From positions 124,001 to 188,000 of the forward strand of contig JAEXSP010000015.1 in NCBI GenBank assembly GCA_023453795.1: DNA of 64,000 bases. Direction: 5' to 3'. Below, piece by piece: positions 17,580 through 26,685 of this stretch. A program made the translations under genes and the position numbers. The notes below the pieces were generated by a model that was given only the letters and a program-made list of their open reading frames with translations, did no database searches and was not told where the DNA came from. Source of the DNA: Bacillota bacterium (lineage in GTDB: Bacteria > Bacillota > Clostridia > Acetivibrionales > JAEXSP01). Every line of letters begins with the position of its first letter. The first letter of the stretch is position 1.

Positions 17580-17651
17580 ACCGGGAATTATAAGAACACC
17601 GTATTTTTCAATGGTGGATTTGCCGTGATAGTGTTTTATAATCCAACAAAA

Positions 17652-17687
17652 AAAGAGTGGTTAAGGTTTATACCTTGCCACTCTTTC
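17652..17687 (+). terminator. Bidirectional terminator to the right of the element
   Basis: AAAGAGTGG-TT-AAGGT pairs with ACCTTG-CCACTCTTT around a short loop, with a small bulge, and T-rich runs follow on both strands. It was probably the original terminator of the tRNA-Ser transcript before insertion. Bases 17688-17916 hold nothing further that I can identify. Confidence 0.7.
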
Positions 17688-17916
17688 TGTTTGATTTTTG
17701 TTATAAATATAGCGAAGCAACCTAAAAAGGAATAATTCGCTGGTTTTTATAGCGAAGAAAATCTGCAAAATCAGGAAATTATGGTTTGTTTGAACAAACT
17801 ACTACGAGTGCTTATAATATACGGATTTATTTACTTCGCCGTTTTAATCTCCTTGTAATATATGTAACTTATGCTGTAACTATAGTAAATCAAACCCTTG
17901 AAACGTGACCTAAGAT

Positions 17917-18534
17917 TTACATTTCCAACTTTAGCCACAAAGCGGGCCGAACGCCGCCTGCGCAAAAACCATCGCTGATGTTACCTTTCAATATATTGTT
18001 GCCTTGAATACCTATATCGCCGTTACCGTGGATGTACGCGGCTTTTACATTCACGCGGCCGGGCGACCGAAGCCACCACCAAGTATGCCAATCTTTACCT
18101 TCAAGTCCTGCTATTCGCTTACTGTTGTTTTCATCTTTTCTTTCAAACCAATATCTTTGATTTTTTCCCCGGTTGTACAGTATTGAACTGCTATCACCGA
18201 AGTAATGGCATACTACTTCCTCAATACTTAACAAGAATATGCTGTCTTGCGTATCTGCTCCGCCTTTTGAACCATACCACTGATTGTCAGAATTTTTATT
18301 TAATACAGAAATTATTCTTGATTTATCAGTTGCGGTGAATTTGTCATAAAATTCACTGTTAAGATATTTTCTTAACGAGCAGTCAGCCCATGTTATATCT
18401 CTATATGCGTCATGGTAAGCACGCTGTTCTATAATAAATTCGGTTATAATCAAAGCCATATTGTTTTGTATGTCAAGAATGCGCCAGTTATAGCCGCCAA
18501 ATGATACTGTCGAGCCGATTTTAAAATCATCCAT
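17917..18534 (-). CDS. DUF6273 domain protein
   Basis: A 205-residue protein with the hallmarks of DUF6273: FGGYNWRIL near the start, LRKYLNSEFYDKF, FLLSIEEV, a central WWLRSPG motif and a C-terminal GVRPALWLKLEM. The family is common in Firmicutes as a small lectin-like or formylglycine-generating-enzyme-like beta fold; its role is unknown. It has no signal peptide, so it is cytoplasmic as read. The frame is open to 18618, but the start at 18534 has AAGGAG seven bases upstream. It lies just outside the right boundary of the tRNA-Ser element and points towards it. Confidence 0.85.
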   Translation of the reverse strand: MDDFKIGSTVSFGGYNWRILDIQNNMALIITEFIIEQRAYHDAYRDITWADCSLRKYLNSEFYDKFTATDKSRIISVLNKNSDNQWYGSKGGADTQDSIFLLSIEEVVCHYFGDSSSILYNRGKNQRYWFERKDENNSKRIAGLEGKDWHTWWWLRSPGRVNVKAAYIHGNGDIGIQGNNILKGNISDGFCAGGVRPALWLKLEM

Positions 18535-18854
18535 TTTGTTTCTCCTTAATAGGTAACAGCAAATAATCTCATTTCTTTTCAATATTTTGATTGTAAAGTG
18601 CGACGGTGTCAGAGTCAATAGGTTTATACAAAAACCCGTTATAACTCCAACACAGATAACATTTTTACCCTAATATGTTCTAATTACATCTTCTTTATTG
18701 TCAGTTGATGGCGCATTGAGTCCAATACTCGCATGCATTAGTTTTATTGTCAAATTTCAAGCTTGCTGGTATCATATAATGAAGGAACCTGCATAAGGGC
18801 CTTATCAGGCTGTGTTTCAGAATAAAGAAAAAGAATGAAAGATATGATATAAGT
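18535..18854. other. Divergent intergenic region with a leader hairpin
   Basis: A 320-base gap between the DUF6273 and GTPase genes. CCTGCATAAG (18788-18797) can pair with CTTATCAGG (18801-18809), one base bulged, just after a TATAAT at about 18774. It could be a leader structure of the GTPase gene. No good -35 box and no clear ribosome-binding site were found before 18855. Confidence 0.4.
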
Positions 18855-21503
18855 ATGAAAAAACTTGTCATTGGAATATTGGCTCATGTAGATGCAGGCA
18901 AGACGACATTATCCGAGAGCATGCTTTATTTGAGCGGTAAAATTGGAAAATTAGGAAGAGTGGACAATAAGGATGCCTACCTTGATACCTATGAGCTTGA
19001 AAGGGCAAGAGGAATCACCATTTTCTCCAAACAAGCCATATTGGATATAGGAGAGACTCAGGTCACCTTACTGGATACCCCGGGACATGTTGATTTTTCA
19101 GCTGAAACTGAGAGAACACTTCAGGTGCTGGACTATGCCATTTTAGTGATAAGCGGTGCGGACGGCGTGCAGGGCCATACCGTAACATTGTGGCGTCTGC
19201 TTGACATGTACCGGATTCCTGTTTTTTTGTTCGTGAATAAGATGGATCAGAGCGGGACGGATAAGGACAAGTTATTAAAAGAAATTAAAAAGCAGCTGGG
19301 TGATGGCTGCATTGAATTCGGGCAGGTTCATACGGACAGCTTTTACGACCAATTGGCCATGTGTGATGAAACAATGCTGGAAGCTTATCTGGAAACAGGA
19401 CATGTTGAAGCGGAGCACATTAAAAAGGCTGTCAGGGAGCGCAAAATATTTCCCTGCTTTTTCGGTTCAGCTTTAAAGCTGGAGGGCATAGAACAGTTTA
19501 TGCAGGGTATTGCAGGCTATGCCGACGCACCCCGCTATCCCGATGAATTCGGGGCCAAAATCTTCAAGCTAACTCGGGACGAGCAAGGTAACCGTCTTAC
19601 CCATATGAAGCTTACAGGCGGAAAATTGAAGGTGAAGGATGTCTTAACAAATGGCAGCTGGGAAGAGAAAGTTAATCAAATCCGTTTATATTCCGGGCAA
19701 AAATTTCAGGCAGTTAATGACATAGAGGCAGGTTCTGTATTTGCAGTAACAGGGCTCAGCCAAACCAGGCCCGGGGAAGGCCTTGGAACGGAGAAAGCAT
19801 CAAACGCACCTGTTTTGGAGCCTGTTCTCTCCTATCAGATCATACTTCCGGAAGGCTGCGATCCAAGGGCGATGCTTCCCAAACTCCGTCAAATTGAAGA
19901 AGAAGAACCGGAGCTTCATATTGCCTGGGATGAGCAGCTGCAGGAAATTCAGGCACAGATCATGGGGGATGTACAGATTGAAATTCTGCAGAGTATAATA
20001 CAAAGCCGTTTTGGAACTAAGATAACCTTCGATGCCGGAAGGATTGTATATAAAGAGACAATCGCCAATATTGCAGAAGGGGTGGGACACTTTGAACCTC
20101 TTCGGCATTATGCAGAGGTTCACTTGTTGCTGGAGGCGGGTGAGCCGGGAAGCGGACTTCAGTTCGGAGTTGAATGCAGTGAGGATTTGTTGGGCAAAAG
20201 CTGGCAAAGGCTTATTTTAACGCATCTGGAGGAAAAAGCACATAAGGGTGTTCTGACTGGTTCAGCGATTACAGATATGAAAATCACTTTGGTCTCCGGC
20301 AAAGCTCACAATAAGCATACAGAAGGCGGCGACTTCAGAGAGGCTACTTACCGTGCGGTTCGTCAGGGCTTAAAGGAAGCGGAATCCATATTGTTGGAGC
20401 CTTATTATGCCTTTCAACTGGAATTGCCTGAGAAAATGGTCGGAAGAGCTATGACCGATATCGAGAAAATGCACGGCACTTGTAAAATATCACAGACCGA
20501 TGGCGAAACGGCGGTTCTTGAGGGCTGTGCCCCTGTTATCACCATGAGGAATTATCAAAAAGAGGTAACTGCCTATACCAAAGGTCTCGGCAGACTTTTT
20601 TGTACATTAAAAGGGTATGAACCATGTCATAATGCGGAAGAGGTAATAGAAAGCATCGGGTATGATTCCGAAAAAGACTTCGGAAATCCGACCGGTTCTG
20701 TATTCTGCACACATGGGGCAAGCTTTTTCGTGGGTTGGGATGAGGTAAAGGAGCATATGCATGTGGAAAGCTTTCTACAGGATAAAAACGGTTTTTCCGA
20801 GGAAATAATACCAAACCATGCCTCATACTCGGAGGAAAGGCATATCAGTATAGATGAAATTGACCAAATTTTTAACAACACCTTTTATGCAAACCAGGGG
20901 AAGAAGACTATCTGGAAGAGAAGCAAAACAGTCCGCGACAGTTATTATGAACCGTCTGCCAACATCAGCAGACAGAGGGAAATCTTAGAACAGTATCTCC
21001 TTGTGGATGGCTATAATGTGATTCACGCATGGCCTGAGTTAAGGGGGCTTACAGATGATAACATGGACGCTGCCAGAATGAAATTGCTTGATTGTCTAAG
21101 TAATTATCAGGGTATCAAAAAATGTCAGATCATCGTTGTGTTCGATGCTTACCGTGTTGAAGGTCATCCGGAGGAAGTAATCGAATACCATAATATCCAT
21201 GTGGTATATACCAGAGAAGCTCAAACCGCTGACGAGTATATAGAAAAATTCGCTCATGACAATCAAAAGAAATATCACATCACGGTTGCGACGTCAGACG
21301 GTTTACAACAGATTATTATAAGAGGCGCAGGATGCTCCCTGTTATCTGCCAGAGAATTGAAGGCTGAGGTTGACGGGGCCAATCAGAGATTAAGGCAGGA
21401 ATATCAGGGAAAAATGGGTATCCACCGAAATCGTCTATCAGATGCATTGTCTCCGGAAGAAAAACAGCGGATGGAGGAATCAACCGCAAGAGATGATGGA
21501 TAA
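18855..21503 (+). CDS. TetM/EF-G-like ribosomal GTPase fused to a YacP/Rae1-type NYN nuclease domain
   Basis: An 882-residue two-part protein. Residues 1 to about 690 form a translation GTPase of the tetracycline-resistance ribosomal-protection/EF-G group: P-loop AHVDAGKTT (10-18), switch I RGITIF, G3 DTPGHVDF (74-81), G4 NKMD (128-131), then EF-G-like domains II to V. Residues from about 711 form an NYN (PIN-like) RNase domain: LLVDGYNVIHAW with D718, VVFDAYRVEG with D764, an ADE motif at 792-794 and TSDG with D815. B. subtilis YacP (Rae1) is a ribosomal A-site mRNA endonuclease, so the fusion predicts a factor that binds ribosomes and cuts mRNA. True tetracycline-resistance proteins end near 640 residues and lack this domain. 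No clear Shine-Dalgarno site precedes the ATG. Confidence 0.93.
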   Translation: MKKLVIGILAHVDAGKTTLSESMLYLSGKIGKLGRVDNKDAYLDTYELERARGITIFSKQAILDIGETQVTLLDTPGHVDFSAETERTLQVLDYAILVISGADGVQGHTVTLWRLLDMYRIPVFLFVNKMDQSGTDKDKLLKEIKKQLGDGCIEFGQVHTDSFYDQLAMCDETMLEAYLETGHVEAEHIKKAVRERKIFPCFFGSALKLEGIEQFMQGIAGYADAPRYPDEFGAKIFKLTRDEQGNRLTHMKLTGGKLKVKDVLTNGSWEEKVNQIRLYSGQKFQAVNDIEAGSVFAVTGLSQTRPGEGLGTEKASNAPVLEPVLSYQIILPEGCDPRAMLPKLRQIEEEEPELHIAWDEQLQEIQAQIMGDVQIEILQSIIQSRFGTKITFDAGRIVYKETIANIAEGVGHFEPLRHYAEVHLLLEAGEPGSGLQFGVECSEDLLGKSWQRLILTHLEEKAHKGVLTGSAITDMKITLVSGKAHNKHTEGGDFREATYRAVRQGLKEAESILLEPYYAFQLELPEKMVGRAMTDIEKMHGTCKISQTDGETAVLEGCAPVITMRNYQKEVTAYTKGLGRLFCTLKGYEPCHNAEEVIESIGYDSEKDFGNPTGSVFCTHGASFFVGWDEVKEHMHVESFLQDKNGFSEEIIPNHASYSEERHISIDEIDQIFNNTFYANQGKKTIWKRSKTVRDSYYEPSANISRQREILEQYLLVDGYNVIHAWPELRGLTDDNMDAARMKLLDCLSNYQGIKKCQIIVVFDAYRVEGHPEEVIEYHNIHVVYTREAQTADEYIEKFAHDNQKKYHITVATSDGLQQIIIRGAGCSLLSARELKAEVDGANQRLRQEYQGKMGIHRNRLSDALSPEEKQRMEESTARDDG

Positions 21504-21662
21504 TCAACTTGACCTTTTATAAAAAATATGGCAGAATATTTCCGGCATCAGGTAAAATCGTTTAATTTTCAATTTAGCCACACTATTTATCCGGCAAGGA
21601 TTTATTGCCTCTTATCCGATAAAATGATATTATAAATACATTAAATTTTTTTGGGAGCAGAC

Positions 21663-22082
21663 ATGATTAATTGCACGGATGAGCCAAAAGGCTTTAAATT
21701 CAAACTGGATGTTGTTGAAAAATGTTGTGTGGCTGTTCTGTCGGCACTTCTTGTTGCATCAATTATCGGCAGGCACACCAGTATTCTGCCGAATAGCTTT
21801 TTCTATGCCTCAGTAATAGTCGGTTTGTATTATTTCACGTGCTACAGGAAAAAGAACCTCTATGTGGCAATAGAAAACCAGGTTATTACCATCTGGATGC
21901 CAATGTTTTTCACACCCAAAGAGATAACGCTCAAGGATATAACCAGGACTTCGGTATCCGATAAGAAAATTGAACTTTATTACAGCTTCAATGGTTCAGA
22001 AAAAAAATCCACTATATATTCAATAATGCTGAAGGCTGAAGACTGGAAGGAGTTATCCGGGATTATCGGTTCATGGAGTTAA
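21663..22082 (+). CDS. Small membrane protein with PH-like C-terminal region
   Basis: A 139-residue protein with two membrane helices in the first 65 residues, followed by a beta-rich tail of about 75 residues (VAIENQVITIWMP, ITLKDITRTSV) that resembles bacterial PH-like membrane proteins in layout. The start at 21663 follows GGGAG five bases upstream; an upstream TTG at 21651 is less likely. Its stop codon overlaps the stop of the convergent gene by 2 bases. Function unknown. Confidence 0.7.
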   Translation: MINCTDEPKGFKFKLDVVEKCCVAVLSALLVASIIGRHTSILPNSFFYASVIVGLYYFTCYRKKNLYVAIENQVITIWMPMFFTPKEITLKDITRTSVSDKKIELYYSFNGSEKKSTIYSIMLKAEDWKELSGIIGSWS

Positions 22083-22729
22083 TTGCTTTCTTTAACCATT
22101 TGCGGAATGTCCCAGGATGGTTCATCGCTTTTTATGACAAGCCACTTGTCAGCCCCATTCACAGTTGTCTTTTTTATTGTTATACTCTCTTTAGCCGAAT
22201 ATTTTGTTTTAGTTGAATCAGTTAAAATATAATCTATTTCATAATTATAAGCGCTATCGGAACTCTTGGCTTCCTTTATTTTATAGCTTTCCACCCATGG
22301 GCTGGATACCCCCAGAACCCAGTTGAGTTCTTTATATTTCTGATATTGCTTCTGCCTCAATTCCGGAGATAGGATAGCATACCTCAGCGCACCGTTTCTG
22401 GTCTTAGCCGATTCAGCATAAAGTGTTGCCGCACTTAATTTATTGTTAGGAGCTATTGCCCTTTCTAGTTGCTCCGCACGTATTTTCTGTGCATCTACAA
22501 TTTCAAACGAATTGGTTTTCCCGTCCCATTCAGTATTAGCCCCCAGCACTTCAGCTATCTGCTTTACAGAGCCTATAACAGTACCATTATTTAGTTGTAA
22601 AGGAACTTCCGCCTTTGTCTCCTTATAATTAATTAACAATTTAATCCGGCTTCCGGCAAAAACTGTTCCCGCATATAATGCAGGTATTAGTACTGCGATA
22701 CCGACTAATGTCAGCCATCTTTTCTTCAT
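22079..22729 (-). CDS. Secreted protein with copper-amine-oxidase-N-like stalk domain
   Basis: A 216-residue protein with an N-terminal signal (KKRWLTLVGIAVLIPALYAG). Residues 30-75 carry the short repeat fold often called the copper amine oxidase N-terminal or stalk domain (VPLQLNNGTVIGSVKQIAEVLGANTEWDGK). This fold is common in clostridial exported proteins and does not imply oxidase activity. A helical segment and a C-terminal beta region (YNYEIDYILTDSTKTKYSAKES) follow, resembling a DUF4440/NTF2-like unit. Function unknown; presumably cell-surface. Its stop codon overlaps that of the facing gene. Confidence 0.8.
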   Translation of the reverse strand: MKKRWLTLVGIAVLIPALYAGTVFAGSRIKLLINYKETKAEVPLQLNNGTVIGSVKQIAEVLGANTEWDGKTNSFEIVDAQKIRAEQLERAIAPNNKLSAATLYAESAKTRNGALRYAILSPELRQKQYQKYKELNWVLGVSSPWVESYKIKEAKSSDSAYNYEIDYILTDSTKTKYSAKESITIKKTTVNGADKWLVIKSDEPSWDIPQMVKESN

Positions 22730-22895
22730 TAAATCACCCCTGATTATTTTGTTTCATCTGTAGATTAATATTCTTTTAGCTTAACACTTTAAGAAAACAA
22801 AATAGTTACGAAAAAGAAAAGAATAATTACAAAAGTGTTAATTTCTATTAACCAATAGAAAAATAATTCTGCATGAGCAGGAGACTGTAAAATTA

Positions 22896-22923
22896 TGTCG
22901 AAATCATTAACTATATATATAAT
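22896..22923 (+). promoter_or_regulatory. Candidate promoter with Spo0A box for the RelA/SpoT-domain gene
   Basis: A perfect -10 TATAAT (22918-22923) has no good -35 box; instead TGTCGAA (22896-22902), an exact match to the 0A-box consensus TGNCGAA, covers the -35 position. This suggests Spo0A control. One 7-mer can arise by chance. Confidence 0.4.
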
Positions 22924-22944
22924 GCTGGTACAAAGGAGGTCATT

Positions 22945-24342
22945 ATGAGTTTTCCGGACAAAGACGTCTTTTTTAACAAATATCCCAGTATAAGCGGCAA
23001 AGAACAAGAATTTGATGATTTGGGATATACCTGGTCTGATATGGAAGCTATATATTATGACTATGTAGACAAAATTGCAGCATTAGAGGTCGCTGCAAAC
23101 TCTCTTACTAAAATCTTGATGACTATGAAAAAGGTCCATTCTGTAAGAAAAAGAGTTAAGGACCCGGAACATCTGATTGAAAAAATCATAAGGAGAAGCT
23201 TGGACTTTAGGGGTCAATATGCCGATATATCCAACTACTGCGAAGTAATAAAAGATATGATCGGCATAAGAATTCTTCATTTATATAAGGAAGATTGGCT
23301 TGATATACATAACAATATTAAAGCAAATTGGGAGCAGGATGAAACACCTATTGCAAATATAAAAAAGGGCGATAAGGAAGATGTCTTTATTAAAAACGGC
23401 TGCAATGTCAAGGTTCATGAATTGGGTTACAGGTCAGTCCATTATTCAATAAAGTGCAATTCCTGTCAGGAGATTGGTGCAATTGCTGAAATCCAGGTCA
23501 GGACTCTTTTCGAGGAAGCATGGAGTGAAATGGATCACGAGGTCAGATATCCTTACTATCAAAATGACCCGATATTGGGAAGCTTTTTGCAGACATTCAG
23601 CGGTATAGTCGGCAATGCCGATTCAATGGGTTCTTTTGTTATATTTTTAAAGAATCAGCTTTATAAAAATACAGATTCTGAAGGCGGCACTTCCTTCAAT
23701 CCGGCAGGCGGCAAGGTTGTCAGAGATTTTGTCAATGCTGCGGGAAACATTATTATTGATAATTCTGTTGAGACGGAAGATGAGGATAAACTTAGAAATA
23801 TCTATAACAGCCTGAATTACGGGGGACATAATAACTATTATATACAGAATTTCGCTGTAACTGAATTAAAAAACTTTCCGATAGAGAAATTTGTAGCAGC
23901 TTCTCCTGAATTGCAGGAAAATATAGGTAAAAGCATCGTTGAAATTGCACCCTCAAATAATAATTCGGGAAGCTATCAGGCAAGAGACTTTTTAGATGAA
24001 CTGAGGAAAACAGAAAAAAAGTATCCGGTTAATTTTGTTAAAGGAATTTTTACCTCTACACTAAAAAGATATAATTATGTATGGATTTGCAGCGAGTATT
24101 TTAATACTGCACTGCAGCTGACACTTAAGTTGAGCGAAATTGAAAGCTTAAATATTATTGATTCAGCAATAAAAGAGCTTAGCGAAGAGAAAATTGAAAT
24201 ATTCCACGGAGGGAAAAAATGTGAAGAAGTTATCAGTGTTATCAAAAGCCATCTGAATGATAGCGTAAGCAACTTATTAAAGTCTAAATTGAAGCAATTA
24301 GTCAATATCTTGAGTTCTTTAAAGGAAAAGGGAGTGTCTTGA
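22945..24342 (+). CDS. RelA/SpoT synthetase-domain protein with a long C-terminal extension
   Basis: A 465-residue protein. Residues 45-210 hold a (p)ppGpp-synthetase-type domain: SVRKRVKDPEHLIEKI (66-81), DMIGIRIL (104-111), GYRSVHY and EIQVRTLFEEAW (E182 is the expected magnesium-binding glutamate), then EMDHEVRYPYY. There is no HD hydrolase, TGS or ACT domain. The C-terminal 250 residues are helical and not recognised. Ordinary small alarmone synthetases are about 210-260 residues, so this is a larger variant, perhaps with a sensing or toxin-like role. The start follows AAGGAGG. It is monocistronic and faces a phosphatase gene 12 bases away. Confidence 0.88.
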   Translation: MSFPDKDVFFNKYPSISGKEQEFDDLGYTWSDMEAIYYDYVDKIAALEVAANSLTKILMTMKKVHSVRKRVKDPEHLIEKIIRRSLDFRGQYADISNYCEVIKDMIGIRILHLYKEDWLDIHNNIKANWEQDETPIANIKKGDKEDVFIKNGCNVKVHELGYRSVHYSIKCNSCQEIGAIAEIQVRTLFEEAWSEMDHEVRYPYYQNDPILGSFLQTFSGIVGNADSMGSFVIFLKNQLYKNTDSEGGTSFNPAGGKVVRDFVNAAGNIIIDNSVETEDEDKLRNIYNSLNYGGHNNYYIQNFAVTELKNFPIEKFVAASPELQENIGKSIVEIAPSNNNSGSYQARDFLDELRKTEKKYPVNFVKGIFTSTLKRYNYVWICSEYFNTALQLTLKLSEIESLNIIDSAIKELSEEKIEIFHGGKKCEEVISVIKSHLNDSVSNLLKSKLKQLVNILSSLKEKGVS

Positions 24343-24354
24343 CTGCACTCCCCC

Positions 24355-25662
24355 TCAATCTGGCCAAAGGGACGGTGAAAAAGCATCCGTACTTTTATCT
24401 ATTGTAAATGTATCGATAAGCTCACCGTCCTGCTTTTTAGCCGTCAAAACCAGCTTATTGCCTTGCATTTCCGCAATAATGTAACTTGGCTGGTCTTTGG
24501 GATTACAAAAAAATGTATCCCATTTCATTTGTTTGGTGTCATTATAAACTTTATTTCCGCTTCTTCCGGCTGTATAGTACACGGTTCCCAAAGAAGGCTT
24601 GTCTAAATACCTATCCCCATTAATCGCATAAGTACGTGCAACGCAATGATCATGTCCGTTAAAAACCACATCAACATGATATTTATCAATAATAGGCTGA
24701 AAAGCTGCTCTTACCTCATTATTCGGTCTTGATGGCATATTAGGGAATGGAGACTTATGGAACAATACGATTTTCCATGGCTTGTTTGTCTTCTTAAGAT
24801 CATTATCCAACCATTCTTTTTGTGTTTCTAAAATGCTTCCGTCAACATTCTTTTCTTCATTATATTGACTATCCAGAACAACAAAATGGATATTTCCGTA
24901 ATCGCAGGAATAAACCTGACTTTTATAGCCTTTCGGCCCGTTTTGGGGAACCTTGAACAAGTACTTCAGATACCTGGGTTTTCGGGTTGCTTTGAAAGAA
25001 TTATCTTTATAGGTTTCATGATTTCCGCCTACGGGGATAACATCAATCAGGTTTACAATCCCTTCAGCACTGCTGAACCATTTATTCCAGTGAGTATAAA
25101 GATCAATGTTTACCAAATCCCCCAGATTGACAAAGAATTCCGCGTCTTTATTGGCATTATACGCATTCCGAACTGTTTTTCTCCAGTCGCTGTAGTCAGG
25201 CTTGCTGATACCTGAACTCTGGCTGTCTCCGAATATAAGAAATTTGAAGTTTGTCGTATTGTTTGCTGCGGTTGAAAAAAAATATTTTTCACTCCGGTTT
25301 GTTCCTGTCCCTACACGGTAAGTATATTTCTTTCCAGGCTCCAAGCCCCTTAAAGTTACTGAATGAATATTCACCTTCCCCAGCTCGGTATTAAGCTTTG
25401 ACGTCTCCGCTTTCATAATCTTCGATTTAGAATCGAAGTCTTCTGAGTACTGGCAATATTGAATTTCACCGCTATGTACACCGGAATCTGTTCTCCACGA
25501 AACCGTTTGTGTTGTCGCAGGGTCCCCGGTCCAGGTCAATGTAATCTGGTCAGGCCTTGCTGTTGCTCCGGTTGAGAAATTGCTTACTGTAAGGGTAGTA
25601 GATTTAGTCAACAAAACTGTTAAAATAACCGAAAGAATTAAATAAATGCTGATTTTTTTCAT
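24355..25662 (-). CDS. Secreted purple-acid-phosphatase-like metallophosphoesterase
   Basis: A 435-residue exported enzyme with a signal peptide, a fibronectin-III-like N-terminal domain typical of purple acid phosphatases (about 35-130) and a calcineurin-like phosphoesterase domain. Metal-binding motifs are visible in order: FGDSQ, NLGDLVN, GGNHET, LFHKSPF and NGHDH. It probably hydrolyses phosphomonoesters outside the cell. The start at 25662 (KKISIYL) gives a proper signal peptide; an upstream GTG in frame lacks a ribosome-binding site. It follows the SUKH gene by 42 bases on the same strand and may share its transcript. Confidence 0.92.
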   Translation of the reverse strand: MKKISIYLILSVILTVLLTKSTTLTVSNFSTGATARPDQITLTWTGDPATTQTVSWRTDSGVHSGEIQYCQYSEDFDSKSKIMKAETSKLNTELGKVNIHSVTLRGLEPGKKYTYRVGTGTNRSEKYFFSTAANNTTNFKFLIFGDSQSSGISKPDYSDWRKTVRNAYNANKDAEFFVNLGDLVNIDLYTHWNKWFSSAEGIVNLIDVIPVGGNHETYKDNSFKATRKPRYLKYLFKVPQNGPKGYKSQVYSCDYGNIHFVVLDSQYNEEKNVDGSILETQKEWLDNDLKKTNKPWKIVLFHKSPFPNMPSRPNNEVRAAFQPIIDKYHVDVVFNGHDHCVARTYAINGDRYLDKPSLGTVYYTAGRSGNKVYNDTKQMKWDTFFCNPKDQPSYIIAEMQGNKLVLTAKKQDGELIDTFTIDKSTDAFSPSLWPD

Positions 25663-25704
25663 ATATATTCCTTGCCCCGCTGCTTTCAACAAATAGTCAG
25701 ACAC

Positions 25705-26538
25705 TTAAGTCCACAGATCCAAATCAATCACCTTGTTTGAGCTTTTTTCTATAATCTGAATACAGTCCTCTTTATTATTTATTTCAATGCATGTCTGATA
25801 ATATTTCGAAAACATAACATCCTCCAAAAGCTTATACGGTAAATTACCAGAGGCTTGAAAAAGCTCTCCCATAGGTGTATTCAGTTTTAGCAATTGTTTT
25901 ATCTTAAGCAATCCGCTTTTCCCTGAATTGGGACTCTTAAAAATATAGATGTCAACTTTATCAGGGTATATCTTTTTGTTATAGTCCTCATTCATTAAAG
26001 CATCAATTGATTTCGTCCCAATGCAAAGTTCCTTAAATCCGACTGCAATTAATTTCGAGTCCTCATAGCCCAAATTTCCCGAGTGTGAAGCAAGTATGGG
26101 ATAATCATTATTTTTATGGCACTCTCTCATGTCGAACAATAAATGATTGCCGCAGCCATCCATAGCAAACGATACGGCAAGCTTCATGTACTCCGGCAGT
26201 TCATAAGCAATATTCATTTCTCTAAATTCATTTGTACTGAAAAATTGCAAATACCTGTCCCCATTAGCAAATTCTCCGCCATTCGAATACTTTAGGAACT
26301 CTAAGTAGTCCGACGGCAATTCTCTTTTTGGAAAGCTCCAAAGCCTTGGATCAAAAGGCTTATACAGATCATAATATTTATCACCTTTTCGAAACGGGTT
26401 CTTTTGCCTGGAGTTTATTTCATCAATTTCTTCACTAGATAAATCAACATTCCAGGTGTTTACAAACTCTTCTATTTCCGTCTGGGTTGCACCGGGCTTC
26501 TTGATATATTCTTTGTTATAAATACTCTTAAAATCCAT
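25705..26538 (-). CDS. SUKH (SMI1/KNR4) family protein
   Basis: A 277-residue protein whose middle matches the SMI1/KNR4 fold: LPSDYLEFLKYSNGGEF, DRYLQFFS, the YELPEYMKLAVSFAMDGCGN segment, and LLFDMRE. The N-terminal 70 residues and the C-terminal 80 are extra. Family members are often immunity proteins against polymorphic toxins, but many are housekeeping orphans. No toxin, Rhs or WXG gene is adjacent here, so an immunity role cannot be supported. No signal peptide. Confidence 0.8.
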   Translation of the reverse strand: MDFKSIYNKEYIKKPGATQTEIEEFVNTWNVDLSSEEIDEINSRQKNPFRKGDKYYDLYKPFDPRLWSFPKRELPSDYLEFLKYSNGGEFANGDRYLQFFSTNEFREMNIAYELPEYMKLAVSFAMDGCGNHLLFDMRECHKNNDYPILASHSGNLGYEDSKLIAVGFKELCIGTKSIDALMNEDYNKKIYPDKVDIYIFKSPNSGKSGLLKIKQLLKLNTPMGELFQASGNLPYKLLEDVMFSKYYQTCIEINNKEDCIQIIEKSSNKVIDLDLWT

Positions 26539-26630
26539 AAAAACACCTTATAATCTTCCAGGATTTTTATTTCAATAGTCATCCCTCTGAATTTGTTTGC
26601 TCAGATTTTATCATATAAAAATGCCTGTGT

Positions 26631-26665
26631 AAAACAAAACGCACATCCATTTAATGAATGTGCGT
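26631..26665 (-). terminator. Terminator of the dockerin SGNH hydrolase gene
   Basis: ACGCACAT-C-CATT (26639-26651) pairs with AATG-A-ATGTGCGT (ending at 26665). On the minus strand TTTTGTTTT follows. It lies 21 bases after the stop at 26686. Confidence 0.85.
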
Positions 26666-26685
26666 CCAACTAGCATTAGAACAAT

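Noticed and set aside
17353..17580. Minus-strand ORF beginning MAERAGFEPACRF
   Set aside because: Antisense of the duplicated tRNA-Ser 3' end; the same artefact class, with no ribosome-binding site.
18855..21503. Tetracycline-resistance determinant
   Set aside because: The GTPase resembles TetM/TetO proteins but is a longer fusion with a nuclease domain, with no nearby transfer genes; resistance cannot be claimed from sequence.
25705..26538. Immunity gene of a polymorphic toxin system
   Set aside because: The SUKH fold fits, but no toxin, Rhs, LXG or secretion gene is nearby.
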